Shown here piece by piece: positions 32,998-42,333 of a stretch of DNA of 64,000 nucleotides. Under the pieces are notes generated by a model. That model had not been told where the DNA came from and did no database searches. It was given only the letters and a program-made list of their open reading frames with translations. Each line of letters begins with the position of its first letter. The stretch's first letter is position 1. Where the stretch lies: assembly GCA_029262735.1 (NCBI GenBank), contig JAJCYY010000013.1, positions 90,419-154,418 on the forward strand, read 5' to 3'. A program made the position numbers and the translations under genes. This stretch comes from Chloroflexota bacterium (GTDB taxonomy: Bacteria > Chloroflexota > Dehalococcoidia > Lucifugimonadales > Lucifugimonadaceae).

Positions 32998-34245
32998 ATG
33001 AACGGAGAGATCATCACCATCGGTCGAGAGCTGCTGATGGGCGAGATCGTAGACACCAACGCCTCCTACTTCGCACAGGAGCTTGCCAACGCTGGCGTGA
33101 CCGTGCGCTGGTCGTCGCAGGTCGGCGACGACATTGACCACCTCCATGAGGTGATCGAGCGCGCGCTGGACCGGTCCCAGATCATCATCACCTCCGGCGG
33201 GCTCGGGCCAACCAGCGACGATCTATCCCGCGAGGCGGTTGCAGGCGTACTTGGTGAACCACTGACCGTTGATGCCGAGATGGTTGCCTGGATTGAGGGT
33301 GTTTTCCGCGAGCGAGGCATTGACGAGATGCCGAAGACCAATATCAAGCAGGCTCACATCATCCCGTCCGCCACGTTTCTGCCCAATCCCGGTGGCACTG
33401 CGCCCGGCTGGTGGGTGCAGCGAAACGGCAGCCATGTCTTCATGACTCCCGGCCCGCCTCGTGAGATTAAGCGAATGTGGGAAAACCACATCGGCCCCGC
33501 CGTGAGAGATATGACAGGTGCAGGCGTTGTCCACACTCGCATTTTGCGGACAACGGGAATGTCCGAGGGCGGTATCGACGAGATTCTTGGCGACCTTTTC
33601 GGTCCAGAAAATCCGTATCTCGGAATTTACGCACACGCTGACGGGATTCAACTGCGCATCATCTCACGAGCGGTGACCGATGACGAAGCGGTAGCGTTAG
33701 CCGAGCCGCTGGAAGCTGAGATTCGCCGACGTATGGGCCCGGCGATCTGGGGTGCTGATGACGATTCAGCCGCTTCCCAGTTCGGTGAGTTACTGGTGGA
33801 TAGTGGAATGACTGTGGGCATTGTCGATTCCGGCACCGGCGGCACCGTTGCCTCACTGCTTTCTCACACGCCGGGGCACGAACGCTGGTTCCGGGGATCG
33901 ATGGTCACCGGACCCGGCGGAGCACCGCTTGCGACGCCGCTGTTGGAGTCGATGCTGGGTGGACCTGCTGGCAGGACGACAGGCACGGTAAGCGAGGCTG
34001 CTGCGGTCCAGATGGCGATCAATGCCCGTCAGCTAATGGGCGCCGAGCTGGGAATCGGCATCACACCGCCTTCGAGCGAGGACGACGAGCAGATGAAGGG
34101 CACGATCTTCGTTGCGTTCGTAACGTCAGCAGGCCGCAAAGTGGTTCGAGGCCGCTTCTACCAGTCGCCGGACCGCGCCCTGCCCCGCGCCGCCATGTTC
34201 GTTCTCACCGAAGCGGCAAAGGCGCTGGCGGAGGATGATGTTTAA
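32998..34245 (+). CDS. cinA: CinA family protein (competence/damage-inducible, NMN deamidase-type)
   Basis: The 415-residue protein has the N-terminal molybdopterin-binding-like domain (MNGEIITIGRELLMGEIVDTNASYFAQEL, then TSGGLGPTSDD) and a C-terminal CinA domain (GIVDSGTGGTVASLLSHTPGHERWFRGSMV, GTVSEAAAVQMA). CinA proteins have ADP-ribose pyrophosphatase and often nicotinamide-mononucleotide deamidase activity, which would fit the pncA/pncB salvage genes in this window. In the C-terminal domain the usual ES-C-T-GG reads DS-G-T-GG, with the Cys replaced by Gly; deamidation should therefore be doubted. ATG 32998 gives the usual N-terminus. Confidence 0.88.
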   Translation: MNGEIITIGRELLMGEIVDTNASYFAQELANAGVTVRWSSQVGDDIDHLHEVIERALDRSQIIITSGGLGPTSDDLSREAVAGVLGEPLTVDAEMVAWIEGVFRERGIDEMPKTNIKQAHIIPSATFLPNPGGTAPGWWVQRNGSHVFMTPGPPREIKRMWENHIGPAVRDMTGAGVVHTRILRTTGMSEGGIDEILGDLFGPENPYLGIYAHADGIQLRIISRAVTDDEAVALAEPLEAEIRRRMGPAIWGADDDSAASQFGELLVDSGMTVGIVDSGTGGTVASLLSHTPGHERWFRGSMVTGPGGAPLATPLLESMLGGPAGRTTGTVSEAAAVQMAINARQLMGAELGIGITPPSSEDDEQMKGTIFVAFVTSAGRKVVRGRFYQSPDRALPRAAMFVLTEAAKALAEDDV

Positions 34246-34267
34246 AGACGACGAGAGCAGCGCCATA

Positions 34268-34445
34268 TGTCATCTCGACCGAAGCGGAGGGATCTGACCG
34301 GCAAATCTAAAATGCTCCGGCAACACGAGCGGACTCCGTTTACCCGCGCTGGCACAGGCGAGATCAACAATTGATTGCATAGAAACGTGGTCTGTGGTTT
34401 TTGAAGTGGGACCGGTAAGGTCCCTCCACTACGGTCCGGATGACA
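34268..34445. repeat. Inverted pair of a dispersed palindromic repeat between convergent genes
   Basis: TGTCAT-C-x-x-GACCG-x-AG-x-GGAGGGA occurs at 34268-34301 on the plus strand and again, inverted, at 34411-34445, with about 75-80 percent identity over 34 bp. They fill the 277-bp gap between the ends of cinA and the NorD-like gene. This type of unit produces a false ORF (HPDRSGG) on the other strand. A partly similar string, TGTCATCTCGGACGAA, occurs near 14633. Confidence 0.6.
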
Positions 34446-34522
34446 AGGAATGGCGGGCGGGATGCCACGGGCTCGCGTTCGGGACACGCGAAACCGGTGC
34501 TGGTTATTCCGTCTTATCCAAC

Positions 34523-37500
34523 CTAAGTAGTCAGCGCCCTGTACAGCTGTGGCAGCCTCATTGGCAGCTGGCTGATGTCTGGCAGGACCTCGTATGAGAA
34601 GTCCTCCATCATCGTCTTCAGGTAGTCGTGTCCCGACTTGTCCACAGTCAGGCAGAAAGGCGTGATCCCCATATTCCGCGCCTCGATCAGAGCCTGCCGC
34701 GTGTCATGCACCGCGTACTCCTTCTCGACACCCTCACGAGAGTAGCCGCGGTCCTGCGGGCGACCGTCGGAGATGAGGAACAGGAAGCGAGAGCGCGACT
34801 CGACCTCCGCCAATTTCGCCGCTGTATGGCGAATCGCCGGGCCCATGCGCGTTGCATGCAGCGGCGCGATGCGGTCTATGCGACGAGGCACCTTGTCCGA
34901 AAATTTCTCATCGATGTCCTTGATCACGTAGTACTCCACGTTTTCCCGACCGTAACCGGAAAAGCCGTAGATGCCGTAGCTGTCACCGAGTGTCTCAAGT
35001 GCATTGACCAGCAGGACGATGCCCTCTTTTTCGACATCGACGATTCGCTTGTACGACCGTCGCAGGCCTTCGGCGCGGCGTGACCGCAACCACACCATGT
35101 ACTCGACTGGATCGTCCGGCGCGCCCCAGTCGTCAGAGGGCTTCTTAGCCTCATCGATCGCTTCTGCCGTGGATGCGCTCATATCGAGCAGGAACGCCAC
35201 CGAAACCGATCGCTCAGTCTTGTTGCGGCGCCAGTAGACTTTCTCGTCCGGCGTCACACCGATCTTCATATCGATGACGGCTTCCAGCACCGCATCCAGG
35301 TCCTGCTCCTCGCCGTCCTCAAGCCGCTTCTGCTTACGGTACTGCTCAGGCACGACCAATTCGAACTGCTTGCGGATGCGGGCCAGCAGTGAAGAGTTCT
35401 CGGCGAGCGTTTCGCGGTAGAAGTTCGGCTCTCCGTCCGCCATCTCTTTCTCGTGAACCAGGCACCAACGAGGCTTGTATTCACCAGCGCGGAAGTCCCA
35501 TTCGTCATACGTGAAGGTGCTCGGTTCCGTCGCCTCGAGCGGTCCGCCGTCCTCGTCAACGTGCTGCATCGGTCCTTGCTGGAACTGCTGGTTCTGCGGG
35601 TCCCGCTTCTGCAGCTCCTTCATCAGGTTCTCGATCAGTTCGTCTGTGTTCGGGGCTTCCTGGCCCTCCTCGCCCTCCTCCATGTTTTGCTGATCCATCT
35701 CGGGAGCGTTCTTCATCAACTCCTCGAGCTGCTCCTGTGAGATTGGCTCCATGCCTTCTATCTCGTCGCCCATCTCACCGCCACTGCCGAGTTGAAGCTG
35801 AGAAAGCAGCTGTGAAAGCTCGGGCTTGAACTCGCCGCGGTAGTCGATCTCCTGCGGCGACGAGTAGTCTTCCTCGGCGGGAGCGGAATCGTCGCTCTCC
35901 TCGGAGTCCGGACCCTCGTCCGACTGCTCCTCTTCGCCGGACTGTGCCTCAGCCCCTTGCATGAACTGCTGGATCACGTCGTCCCGGTCCACTTCTTCGT
36001 TGCCACCGGACTCGTCTTCACCTTCTTCAGATTGCTCTTCCGGATCGACCGACTCAAACTCGTCTTCGTCCACATCTTCATTGCGGACATTGTCGAGTAT
36101 CGAGTAGATGCGGATGGTCGCCTCTGCGGCGTCTTCCACCGTGGCCTCAGGTGACCTCATGCGTTCCAGCAGACGGCGAACTTTTCGCGCCGCCTCAATA
36201 TGTTCCTTTGGAGCGACAAGTCCTTCACGCTGCCCGAGGCTCCAGCGAATCAGGAATTCGACCAGCGACTCCCGGGCCGGAAGCTCTTCAAGTTCCGGCC
36301 GGTTTTCCAGGGCACTGGTCTGCACCTTGCCGTACATCTCGGCAATCCCGAGATATGCGCCGGTAACCATTGAGTCGACACGAGTGCTTTCGACGACCGT
36401 AAACACATCGAGAGCCAGCTTGTTGTCCGGGAACAGATCGAAGAACCGAGACATGTCCGTCAGGAACTCGCGTTCCGTCGGAACCTCCTCGTCACCGGCT
36501 GCTCCGGCCTGATCGGCCCCTGCGGCCCCGGCTTCGCGGAGATGTTCAATATCCTGCTGCGACTGAGCGAGTTCCATCTGCTGTTGCAGCCGCGCGTCAC
36601 TCGCGATCTCAGCAGCAACCTTCTTTGCGCCCGGCAGATCTGGACGCAGGTCTTCGAACATGGAGGATTGCTGCTGGAACGTGAAATCGAACGATCCGAA
36701 CTCGATGTGTCCAACCTGGTGAGTTGAAACCACTTTGTAGAAAGAGAAGTTATCTTCCTTGGTCAGGTAGCGGTTGATCACCGTCGGAAGGTAAACGGTT
36801 GTGCCCTCGGTCGTGGGCAGTTCGCCCTGGAACCATCCAATGTTCTTCTCTGCGAGCTGCTGCGCCGCGGACACTTCGATTCCATGTCCTGTCAGTGCCT
36901 GGCAGTACATACGAAGAATATCTTTGACTCTTGACAGCTCGATGCTTGAGGACAAGGCATCGAGGGTTTCAGTAGCCATGGACGATTCCAACTTGAAGTA
37001 GCTGACCGCGGCCTCTGGATTCTCCTGGCTTATCTGGGCGCCGCGAGAGTGCCATTCGGACAACTGCGCGAACGTGACGCGTTCCAGCACACTCGGTGCC
37101 GACTTCAGGAATTCAGGAGCGGCCGCAGCGTGGACAGATGCCAGCTTGTCGGTCAGTTCAAGCAGACGGTCACGAGAGTCAGAAGGGACGCTTGTCACGG
37201 CCTTCGAGCCTGCACGAAGCAGTGCACCCGAGTCTGACGACCCCATGGCGTTCAGTCGCCGGGCGAGCGAAAGAAGGGCGACGCGTTGTACGGACGGTAG
37301 GTTGGCCAGAGAGTCGGATGCGGCATCGAACAGGTCCTTGACTTCGCGCCATGATGATTCGGAAACGGCACGCGCCAGGGCAATGAAATGGTCGGAGTCG
37401 GAGCCGAGCCGGGTAAATAGCGCCGCGCCCTGGGTCAGGGACTCTGAGGCGGAGTCGTACGATCGGCGGGAGAGCACTTCCAGGAATCCGCCGAACGTGC

Positions 37501-38011
37501 AAAATTCATCGAACGATAGCGTTTCGAGTAATTGCGGGGTGGTCTCGAACAGGCGCGCCGCGAGCGCACTGGACTTCCAGGTGCCGCGATAGAGCGAGCG
37601 GGTCACTGTCGCCCAGTCGTCGATATAGCGCGGCCTGAGCCGAAGCATCGCGGTGGGACTTGCCTTGAAGTACGCCACCGCCAGGCTCGGCGACTCTGCA
37701 CAGAGGCTTAGCCCCGTCCTGCCCCACCGCAGGAACTGACCGCTTGGCAGCTGGCGCTGAACGGCGGGTGACGAGTCGAAATACTCCGATGCCGCCTCCC
37801 ATGAACGGACAGTCTTGCGCGCAATCTCCAGTCCGGACGCCGCCCATTCTTGCAGGGTCTCTTCGGCCAGCCGCCCTGACAGAGATGTGTTTGCCAGCCT
37901 GAACCGCTCGGCGACAGGCGCCGGATACTGTCCAAGCTCGGTCTCAATCTGAGCCATCGTCTGCTTCGGAGTGTTTTCTTTTTTCTCAGTCGGCTCTTTG
38001 TTTTCACTCAC
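34523..38011 (-). CDS. Large VWA-domain protein (NorD/CbbO-like)
   Basis: The 1162-residue protein is the partner type of MoxR-family AAA+ ATPases (NorQ-NorD, CbbQ-CbbO). Residues about 1-470 are alpha-helical repeats (many A-x-x-YF-x-SP segments), followed by YKVVSTHQVGHIEFGSFDF, a HxxGH stretch typical of NorD relatives. The middle (about 690-850) is a very acidic low-complexity linker. The C-terminus is a von Willebrand A domain with the MIDAS motif DMSAS and later SDGRPQD. The start overlaps the Nudix gene by 4 bp and the ATPase is one gene further up, so they are co-expressed. No Rubisco or NO reductase gene is nearby, so the target complex is unknown. Confidence 0.85.
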   Translation of the reverse strand: MSENKEPTEKKENTPKQTMAQIETELGQYPAPVAERFRLANTSLSGRLAEETLQEWAASGLEIARKTVRSWEAASEYFDSSPAVQRQLPSGQFLRWGRTGLSLCAESPSLAVAYFKASPTAMLRLRPRYIDDWATVTRSLYRGTWKSSALAARLFETTPQLLETLSFDEFCTFGGFLEVLSRRSYDSASESLTQGAALFTRLGSDSDHFIALARAVSESSWREVKDLFDAASDSLANLPSVQRVALLSLARRLNAMGSSDSGALLRAGSKAVTSVPSDSRDRLLELTDKLASVHAAAAPEFLKSAPSVLERVTFAQLSEWHSRGAQISQENPEAAVSYFKLESSMATETLDALSSSIELSRVKDILRMYCQALTGHGIEVSAAQQLAEKNIGWFQGELPTTEGTTVYLPTVINRYLTKEDNFSFYKVVSTHQVGHIEFGSFDFTFQQQSSMFEDLRPDLPGAKKVAAEIASDARLQQQMELAQSQQDIEHLREAGAAGADQAGAAGDEEVPTEREFLTDMSRFFDLFPDNKLALDVFTVVESTRVDSMVTGAYLGIAEMYGKVQTSALENRPELEELPARESLVEFLIRWSLGQREGLVAPKEHIEAARKVRRLLERMRSPEATVEDAAEATIRIYSILDNVRNEDVDEDEFESVDPEEQSEEGEDESGGNEEVDRDDVIQQFMQGAEAQSGEEEQSDEGPDSEESDDSAPAEEDYSSPQEIDYRGEFKPELSQLLSQLQLGSGGEMGDEIEGMEPISQEQLEELMKNAPEMDQQNMEEGEEGQEAPNTDELIENLMKELQKRDPQNQQFQQGPMQHVDEDGGPLEATEPSTFTYDEWDFRAGEYKPRWCLVHEKEMADGEPNFYRETLAENSSLLARIRKQFELVVPEQYRKQKRLEDGEEQDLDAVLEAVIDMKIGVTPDEKVYWRRNKTERSVSVAFLLDMSASTAEAIDEAKKPSDDWGAPDDPVEYMVWLRSRRAEGLRRSYKRIVDVEKEGIVLLVNALETLGDSYGIYGFSGYGRENVEYYVIKDIDEKFSDKVPRRIDRIAPLHATRMGPAIRHTAAKLAEVESRSRFLFLISDGRPQDRGYSREGVEKEYAVHDTRQALIEARNMGITPFCLTVDKSGHDYLKTMMEDFSYEVLPDISQLPMRLPQLYRALTT

Positions 38012-38640
38012 AGGCCTGCGACCTCTGATATTTCCCCGGCTTCCTGGTCACCGGTACTCTCAGGCGTATCGAAAATCTGAGACAGGATTCTTGCCGTCGC
38101 TCCCCACACCACCATTCCGTTATGCGCATATGCACGAAGGTCACGGACGGTTCCGTCCCTTCTCAGTTGAATGCTGCGCCGCGTTGCGATAGACGTAAAC
38201 GTCTCCAGCGGGAAGGTCGCCACCTCTTCAACCTCATCAGCAGATGGATATATCTTCGCTGCCGGGTCGACCCATCCGGTGAACGGCCACACCTGGAAGC
38301 GTGTTCCGACAGTTGTCACCGGTTCGAGCCCACCCCAGTATTCGATCGCATCGACCGGAATACCCATTTCCTCCTCGGTCTCCCGAAATGCTGTCTGCAG
38401 CAGCCCGCCGTCGTGAGCCTCCCTGACACCTCCGGGGAACGCCCATTCACCCCGATGACTGCCGCGCTCTCTCGGTCGCCGCATCAGCAGGACCTCTGCT
38501 CTCTCATTCCTGATCGTGAACAGCACGAACACCGCTGCGGAGCGAGCCCTGGTGAATGACGGCTCCTCCGCGTTCACATGGCGAGACCGCAACATGGCCT
38601 CGTACGTTTCGATCAGCTGGCGGGCGCGATTGGAGCTCAA
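38008..38640 (-). CDS. Nudix hydrolase, CoA pyrophosphatase type
   Basis: The 210-residue protein has a Nudix box in GEWAFPGGVREAHDGGLLQTAFRETEEEMGI, with the LLQTAxRETEEEMGI form that marks CoA/acyl-CoA pyrophosphatases (NuCoA signature), and an upstream EVLLMRRPRERGSHRGEWAFPGG like YeaB/NUDT7. It would split CoA to phosphopantetheine and 3',5'-ADP. It lies between the AAA+ ATPase and the VWA gene and overlaps the latter by 4 bp. coaE, the last step of CoA synthesis, is two genes upstream, an odd but suggestive pairing. Confidence 0.87.
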   Translation of the reverse strand: MSSNRARQLIETYEAMLRSRHVNAEEPSFTRARSAAVFVLFTIRNERAEVLLMRRPRERGSHRGEWAFPGGVREAHDGGLLQTAFRETEEEMGIPVDAIEYWGGLEPVTTVGTRFQVWPFTGWVDPAAKIYPSADEVEEVATFPLETFTSIATRRSIQLRRDGTVRDLRAYAHNGMVVWGATARILSQIFDTPESTGDQEAGEISEVAGL

Positions 38641-38665
38641 ACCCTGTCTCTGTGAAGTCTGGTGC

Positions 38666-39547
38666 TTACGGGAATATCGACGTCACAACCTCGTCAATGC
38701 TGCGCTGAATCTGTGGGTCGTCGGTGATGCCCCAGGTCACACCGACCTGGCATGCCCGCCGTGCTGAAATGCCTTCTTTGATGAGACGGCCTGCGTAGAT
38801 GAGGACCCGTGTGCTGGCACCCTCTTCCAGCCCGTGCTCCCTCAGGTTGCGAATCTTGCTGCCAAGCCTCGCCAGCAACTCGGCATTGTTCTCATCAACA
38901 CCGGACTCGTGAGCAATGATCTGCGTCTCACGCTCCTCATCCGGGAAGTCGAACTCAAGCGCCACGAAACGCTGACGAGTCGAGTGCTTGAGGTCCTTCA
39001 TAGCGTTCTGATATCCGGGGTTGTATGACACAACCAGCAGGAAGCCGTCCGATGCTTCAATCACCTCACCGAGCTTGTCGATCGTCAGTGTGCGGCGGTG
39101 GTCTGTCAGCGGGTGAATGATGACAGTCGTGTCTTTGCGGGCTTCGACAACCTCGTCCAGGTAACAGATTCCACCGGCTTTCACAGCGCGTGTCAAAGGG
39201 CCATCGATCCAGCGCGTGCCATTGGAGTCCAGTAGATAACGTCCCACGAGGTCGCTTGCGGTCAGGTCCTCATGACATGCGACCGTGACGAGTGGCAGGT
39301 GAACGGCGGACGCCTTTTCACCCTTGGTCTTCGACGGTTTTGACATGTTCTGGCCCAGCTTCCAGGACATGTACTCGACAAAACGAGTCTTACCTGTTCC
39401 CGTAGGACCCTTGAGCAAGACCGGGACCCGTTGCCTGTACGCCGCTTCGAAGACCTCTATCTCATCCGAGGTCGAGACGTAGAACGGCTCATTCTCAACC
39501 ACGTACTCTTCAACCGGGATCTCACGGTATTCTTGCTTCGTCGTCAT
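38666..39547 (-). CDS. MoxR-family AAA+ ATPase (CbbQ/NorQ type)
   Basis: The 293-residue ATPase has Walker A GPTGTGKTRFVEYMSW near residue 41, a Walker B region GGICYLDEVVEARKD, sensor stretch LLVVSYNPGYQ, and the CbbQ/NorQ C-terminal domain (GASTRVLIYAGRLIKEG). With a VWA partner, such ATPases remodel or insert cofactors into target enzymes. The partner VWA gene follows one gene downstream, the expected arrangement apart from the inserted Nudix gene. Confidence 0.9.
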   Translation of the reverse strand: MTTKQEYREIPVEEYVVENEPFYVSTSDEIEVFEAAYRQRVPVLLKGPTGTGKTRFVEYMSWKLGQNMSKPSKTKGEKASAVHLPLVTVACHEDLTASDLVGRYLLDSNGTRWIDGPLTRAVKAGGICYLDEVVEARKDTTVIIHPLTDHRRTLTIDKLGEVIEASDGFLLVVSYNPGYQNAMKDLKHSTRQRFVALEFDFPDEERETQIIAHESGVDENNAELLARLGSKIRNLREHGLEEGASTRVLIYAGRLIKEGISARRACQVGVTWGITDDPQIQRSIDEVVTSIFP

Positions 39548-39617
39548 ATTCCCTTAGCCTTCTCTAGCCTAATTCTTCTGGTCTGGCCGGTGACTCAACG
39601 ATATTGCCCCACCGAGA

Positions 39618-40220
39618 TTACCGAGCGGTGCCGGTTATCTGGTTCCAGGCCTCTTCAACACGGGCCTGAAGCTCTTCCAATGTTCCAGTATTTTCGATCA
39701 CTCGATCAGCCCGTGCCGCCTTCTCTTCAGCCGGCATCTGAGCGCTCATCCTCGCCCTGACCTGCTCCTCGCCGACACCATCCCGCCTACGGACTCGTTC
39801 AACACTCGATCCTTCATCGGTCGTTACGGCCCAGACTTCGTCTACCAACCGTTCCCATCCGGCCTCTAGCAGAACCGCCGCCTCAATGACAATCGCTTTT
39901 GGCTCGTCGGCTTCAGCGACTGATATCTCGTTCTCGATGACCGAAGCCATCACCGGCCACACCGCCTGTTCGAGCCGCTCACGCTGGCTTTCATCACCAA
40001 AAACGATCGCCGCCAGCGCTGCACGGTCGATCCGTTCGTCTTCGTCCAGGATCTCTTCGCCAAAGGTCTCGACAACGGCCTGGTGGCCAGGGTCTCCCGG
40101 CTCATATATCTGGCGGCTGATCCTGTCGGCGTAAATGACGACAGCACCCAACGATGCGAGGATGCTGGCGACCGCTCCTTTTCCAGAGCCGATTACGCCG
40201 GTGAGACCGATCTTGATCAT
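39618..40220 (-). CDS. coaE: Dephospho-CoA kinase
   Basis: CoaE phosphorylates dephospho-CoA, the last step of CoA synthesis. The 200-residue protein has P-loop GLTGVIGSGKGAVASIL, then VIYADRISRQIYEPG and VIEAAVLLEAGW, and ends with the usual helical lid and R-x-x-R elements. A TAGAAT at about 35 nt before the ATG on the minus strand could be its -10. It heads the minus-strand group with the ATPase, Nudix and VWA genes (70-bp gap). Confidence 0.93.
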   Translation of the reverse strand: MIKIGLTGVIGSGKGAVASILASLGAVVIYADRISRQIYEPGDPGHQAVVETFGEEILDEDERIDRAALAAIVFGDESQRERLEQAVWPVMASVIENEISVAEADEPKAIVIEAAVLLEAGWERLVDEVWAVTTDEGSSVERVRRRDGVGEEQVRARMSAQMPAEEKAARADRVIENTGTLEELQARVEEAWNQITGTAR

Positions 40221-40363
40221 TCGTTAGCCTGAAACTTGTTCCAACCTGACTATTCTACACACTGTGTGGCGAACTCAATCACAAAAACCGGTTGCCTCGT
40301 AGTTGAATTCGCAATTCGAGTGCTAGCATCACATTGTTCAGCTACTCCGGGAACTATCTACAG

Positions 40364-41743
40364 ATGACCAGCAACGGCCACAACGAACAACTCCGCTCAA
40401 TCCCTTCGGTCGACGCCGTGCTGCGCGACACACAGATCGGCGCGCTTGCCGGTGCGTCGTCGCTTACGGCAATAACCAGGCTGGTGCGAGAAGCGACCGA
40501 CGGCGCCCGCATTGCCGTGCTGAACGGTGCGGAAGCGCCGAACGTCGAACAGATCGCCAGGGTAGTTATGGCCCGCGCAGAGCGAACGTGGAGCAACTGG
40601 CCAGGCAGAGTTATCAATGCAACTGGAGTGGTGCTGCACACCAACCTCGGACGAGCACCATTGAGCGCCAACGCTGTCGAGGCAGCCGGTCACGCCGCTG
40701 CGGGCTACTCGGACCTGGAGTTCGACCTTGAGTCTGGAAAACGCGGTTCCCGCAACTCCCGCATTTCCCAGTTGACTGCAGACGTAACCGGCGCTGAGGC
40801 GGGGCTTGCGGTTAACAACAATGCGTCGGCAGTGCTGCTGGTCCTTAGCTCGATCGCCGAGGGTCGGGAAGTGATCGTCTCCCGCGGCGAGGCAGTGGAG
40901 ATCGGCGGAGGGTTTCGCATCCCGGACGTGCTGAGCCGTTCTGGAGCAAATCTTGTCGAGGTAGGCACGACAAATCGAACCTATGCCAGCGACTACGCCG
41001 CCGCCATCACCGATCGGACCGCAGCGATTCTCAAGGTCCATCCCAGCAATTTCTTCGTCCAGGGATTCACTCACGCACCGGAGCTAGCTGAACTTGTCGC
41101 CGTTGGGCGTGATCACGACATTCCCGTGCTCAACGATCTTGGCTCCGGCACCCTGCTGGACACTCGTCGCTTCGGCATGGAGCGAGAGCCAACGGTCCAG
41201 GACTCGATCACCGACGGCGCGGCGCTCACGATGTTCTCGGGTGACAAGTTACTTGGCGGGCCGCAGGCCGGGATAGTCTGTGGGAAGCAGGAGCTGGTGG
41301 ATCGCGTCGCCAGGCATCCGCTGGCGAGGGCCGTACGCATCGACAAGATGACGTTGGCCGCTCTAAGTGCGACCCTCCTGGCATATCTAAGGGAGAACGC
41401 CGAGACCGAGATTCCAATCTGGCGCATGATCTCGGCATCGGAGAAAGAGATTGAGGCGAGAGCAAAATGCTGGCTGGAAGCGGCAGGCTCGGGCGAGGTG
41501 AAACCGGGTCGCTCGACCGTAGGCGGTGGAAGCCTGCCAGGCGAAACCCTGCCGACATCGCTGCTGGCGATCACCCGAGAACGCGATGCTGAGAATCTCG
41601 CAGCCAATCTCCGTGCCGAAGATCCTCCCGTCATCGCAAGGATTCATGAGGGCGAACTGCTGCTCGATCCGCGCACAGTCCTACCGGAAGAAGACGAGTC
41701 GCTGATGGCAGCCCTGGGTCACGCGTTTGGGAATAGCGTTTGA
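40364..41743 (+). CDS. selA: L-seryl-tRNA(Sec) selenium transferase
   Basis: SelA converts Ser-tRNA(Sec) to Sec-tRNA(Sec) with selenophosphate and PLP. The 459-residue protein has the family order: INATGVVLHTNLGRAPL near residue 92, AGYSDLEFDLESGKRGSR, VNNNASAVLL, EVGTTNRTYASDY, VHPSNFFVQGF, LNDLGSGTLLD and the PLP lysine in MFSGDKLLGGPQAGI. ATG 40364 (MTSNGHNEQLRSIPSVDAVL) is preferred over an in-frame TTG at 40334. selB, selC and selD are not in the window. Its presence supports reading the TGA at 17288 as Sec. Confidence 0.94.
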   Translation: MTSNGHNEQLRSIPSVDAVLRDTQIGALAGASSLTAITRLVREATDGARIAVLNGAEAPNVEQIARVVMARAERTWSNWPGRVINATGVVLHTNLGRAPLSANAVEAAGHAAAGYSDLEFDLESGKRGSRNSRISQLTADVTGAEAGLAVNNNASAVLLVLSSIAEGREVIVSRGEAVEIGGGFRIPDVLSRSGANLVEVGTTNRTYASDYAAAITDRTAAILKVHPSNFFVQGFTHAPELAELVAVGRDHDIPVLNDLGSGTLLDTRRFGMEREPTVQDSITDGAALTMFSGDKLLGGPQAGIVCGKQELVDRVARHPLARAVRIDKMTLAALSATLLAYLRENAETEIPIWRMISASEKEIEARAKCWLEAAGSGEVKPGRSTVGGGSLPGETLPTSLLAITRERDAENLAANLRAEDPPVIARIHEGELLLDPRTVLPEEDESLMAALGHAFGNSV

Positions 41744-42108
41744 ATCCGGCAAAACATCCCGGGTACGGCCAGCCGTCTCGGCCTCCCATTCGCCCTGCCA
41801 ACATCGACATTGATCTGCACGGCATGACGGTCAGCAGGGCGTCCTCAGCGATGGAGCGGCATCTGGAAACGGCGCACGCGGCCCGTCTTCATATCGTCAA
41901 GGTCATTCACGGGCACGGCACCGGCACGCTGAAAAAAGCGGTCCACAAACTTCTCAAATCGTCGCCTCTGGTGAGGAAGTTCTACCTCGCAAGCCACGGC
42001 GACGGCGGCCACGGTGTGACGATTGCGGAGCTGGACCACGGGCAACGCCAGTCATACGACAGCCGCGCCAACAATTCCATCACGCCAAAAGCCGAACGCC
42101 GCAGATAA
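41740..42108 (+). CDS. Smr-domain protein
   Basis: The 122-residue protein is essentially a stand-alone Smr domain: IDIDLHGMTVSRASSAMERHL, then IVKVIHGHGTGTLKKAVHKLL and a final GHGVTIAEL strand. Smr domains bind or nick nucleic acids and are found as MutS2 tails or as collided-ribosome nucleases. The TTG start overlaps the selA stop (TTGA), so the two are translationally coupled. It is unusual for selA to be coupled to Smr rather than selB. Confidence 0.88.
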   Translation: MNPAKHPGYGQPSRPPIRPANIDIDLHGMTVSRASSAMERHLETAHAARLHIVKVIHGHGTGTLKKAVHKLLKSSPLVRKFYLASHGDGGHGVTIAELDHGQRQSYDSRANNSITPKAERRR

Positions 42109-42333
42109 CGGTCGCCAATTCCCATATGTGTTTGATTCTGCCTAGGACTACAGTCGACTGTCCGGCCGTCCAGTAGCTCCTCCTCATGCTGAGCCCACGC
42201 GAACACGATCATCCTCATGGTTCGTTCACCCGGTCGCCGATACTGTTCAAAGTGCACGTGTGACGATTTTCGACGGCTATATGCACAGTCCATTCGCTAT
42301 CGGCAACCACGGCGTCCTGATTCAGGTCTCAAA

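Noticed and set aside
34242..34487. Minus-strand 81-residue ORF with HPDRSGG
   Set aside because: It is a translation of the inverted dispersed repeat, not a gene.
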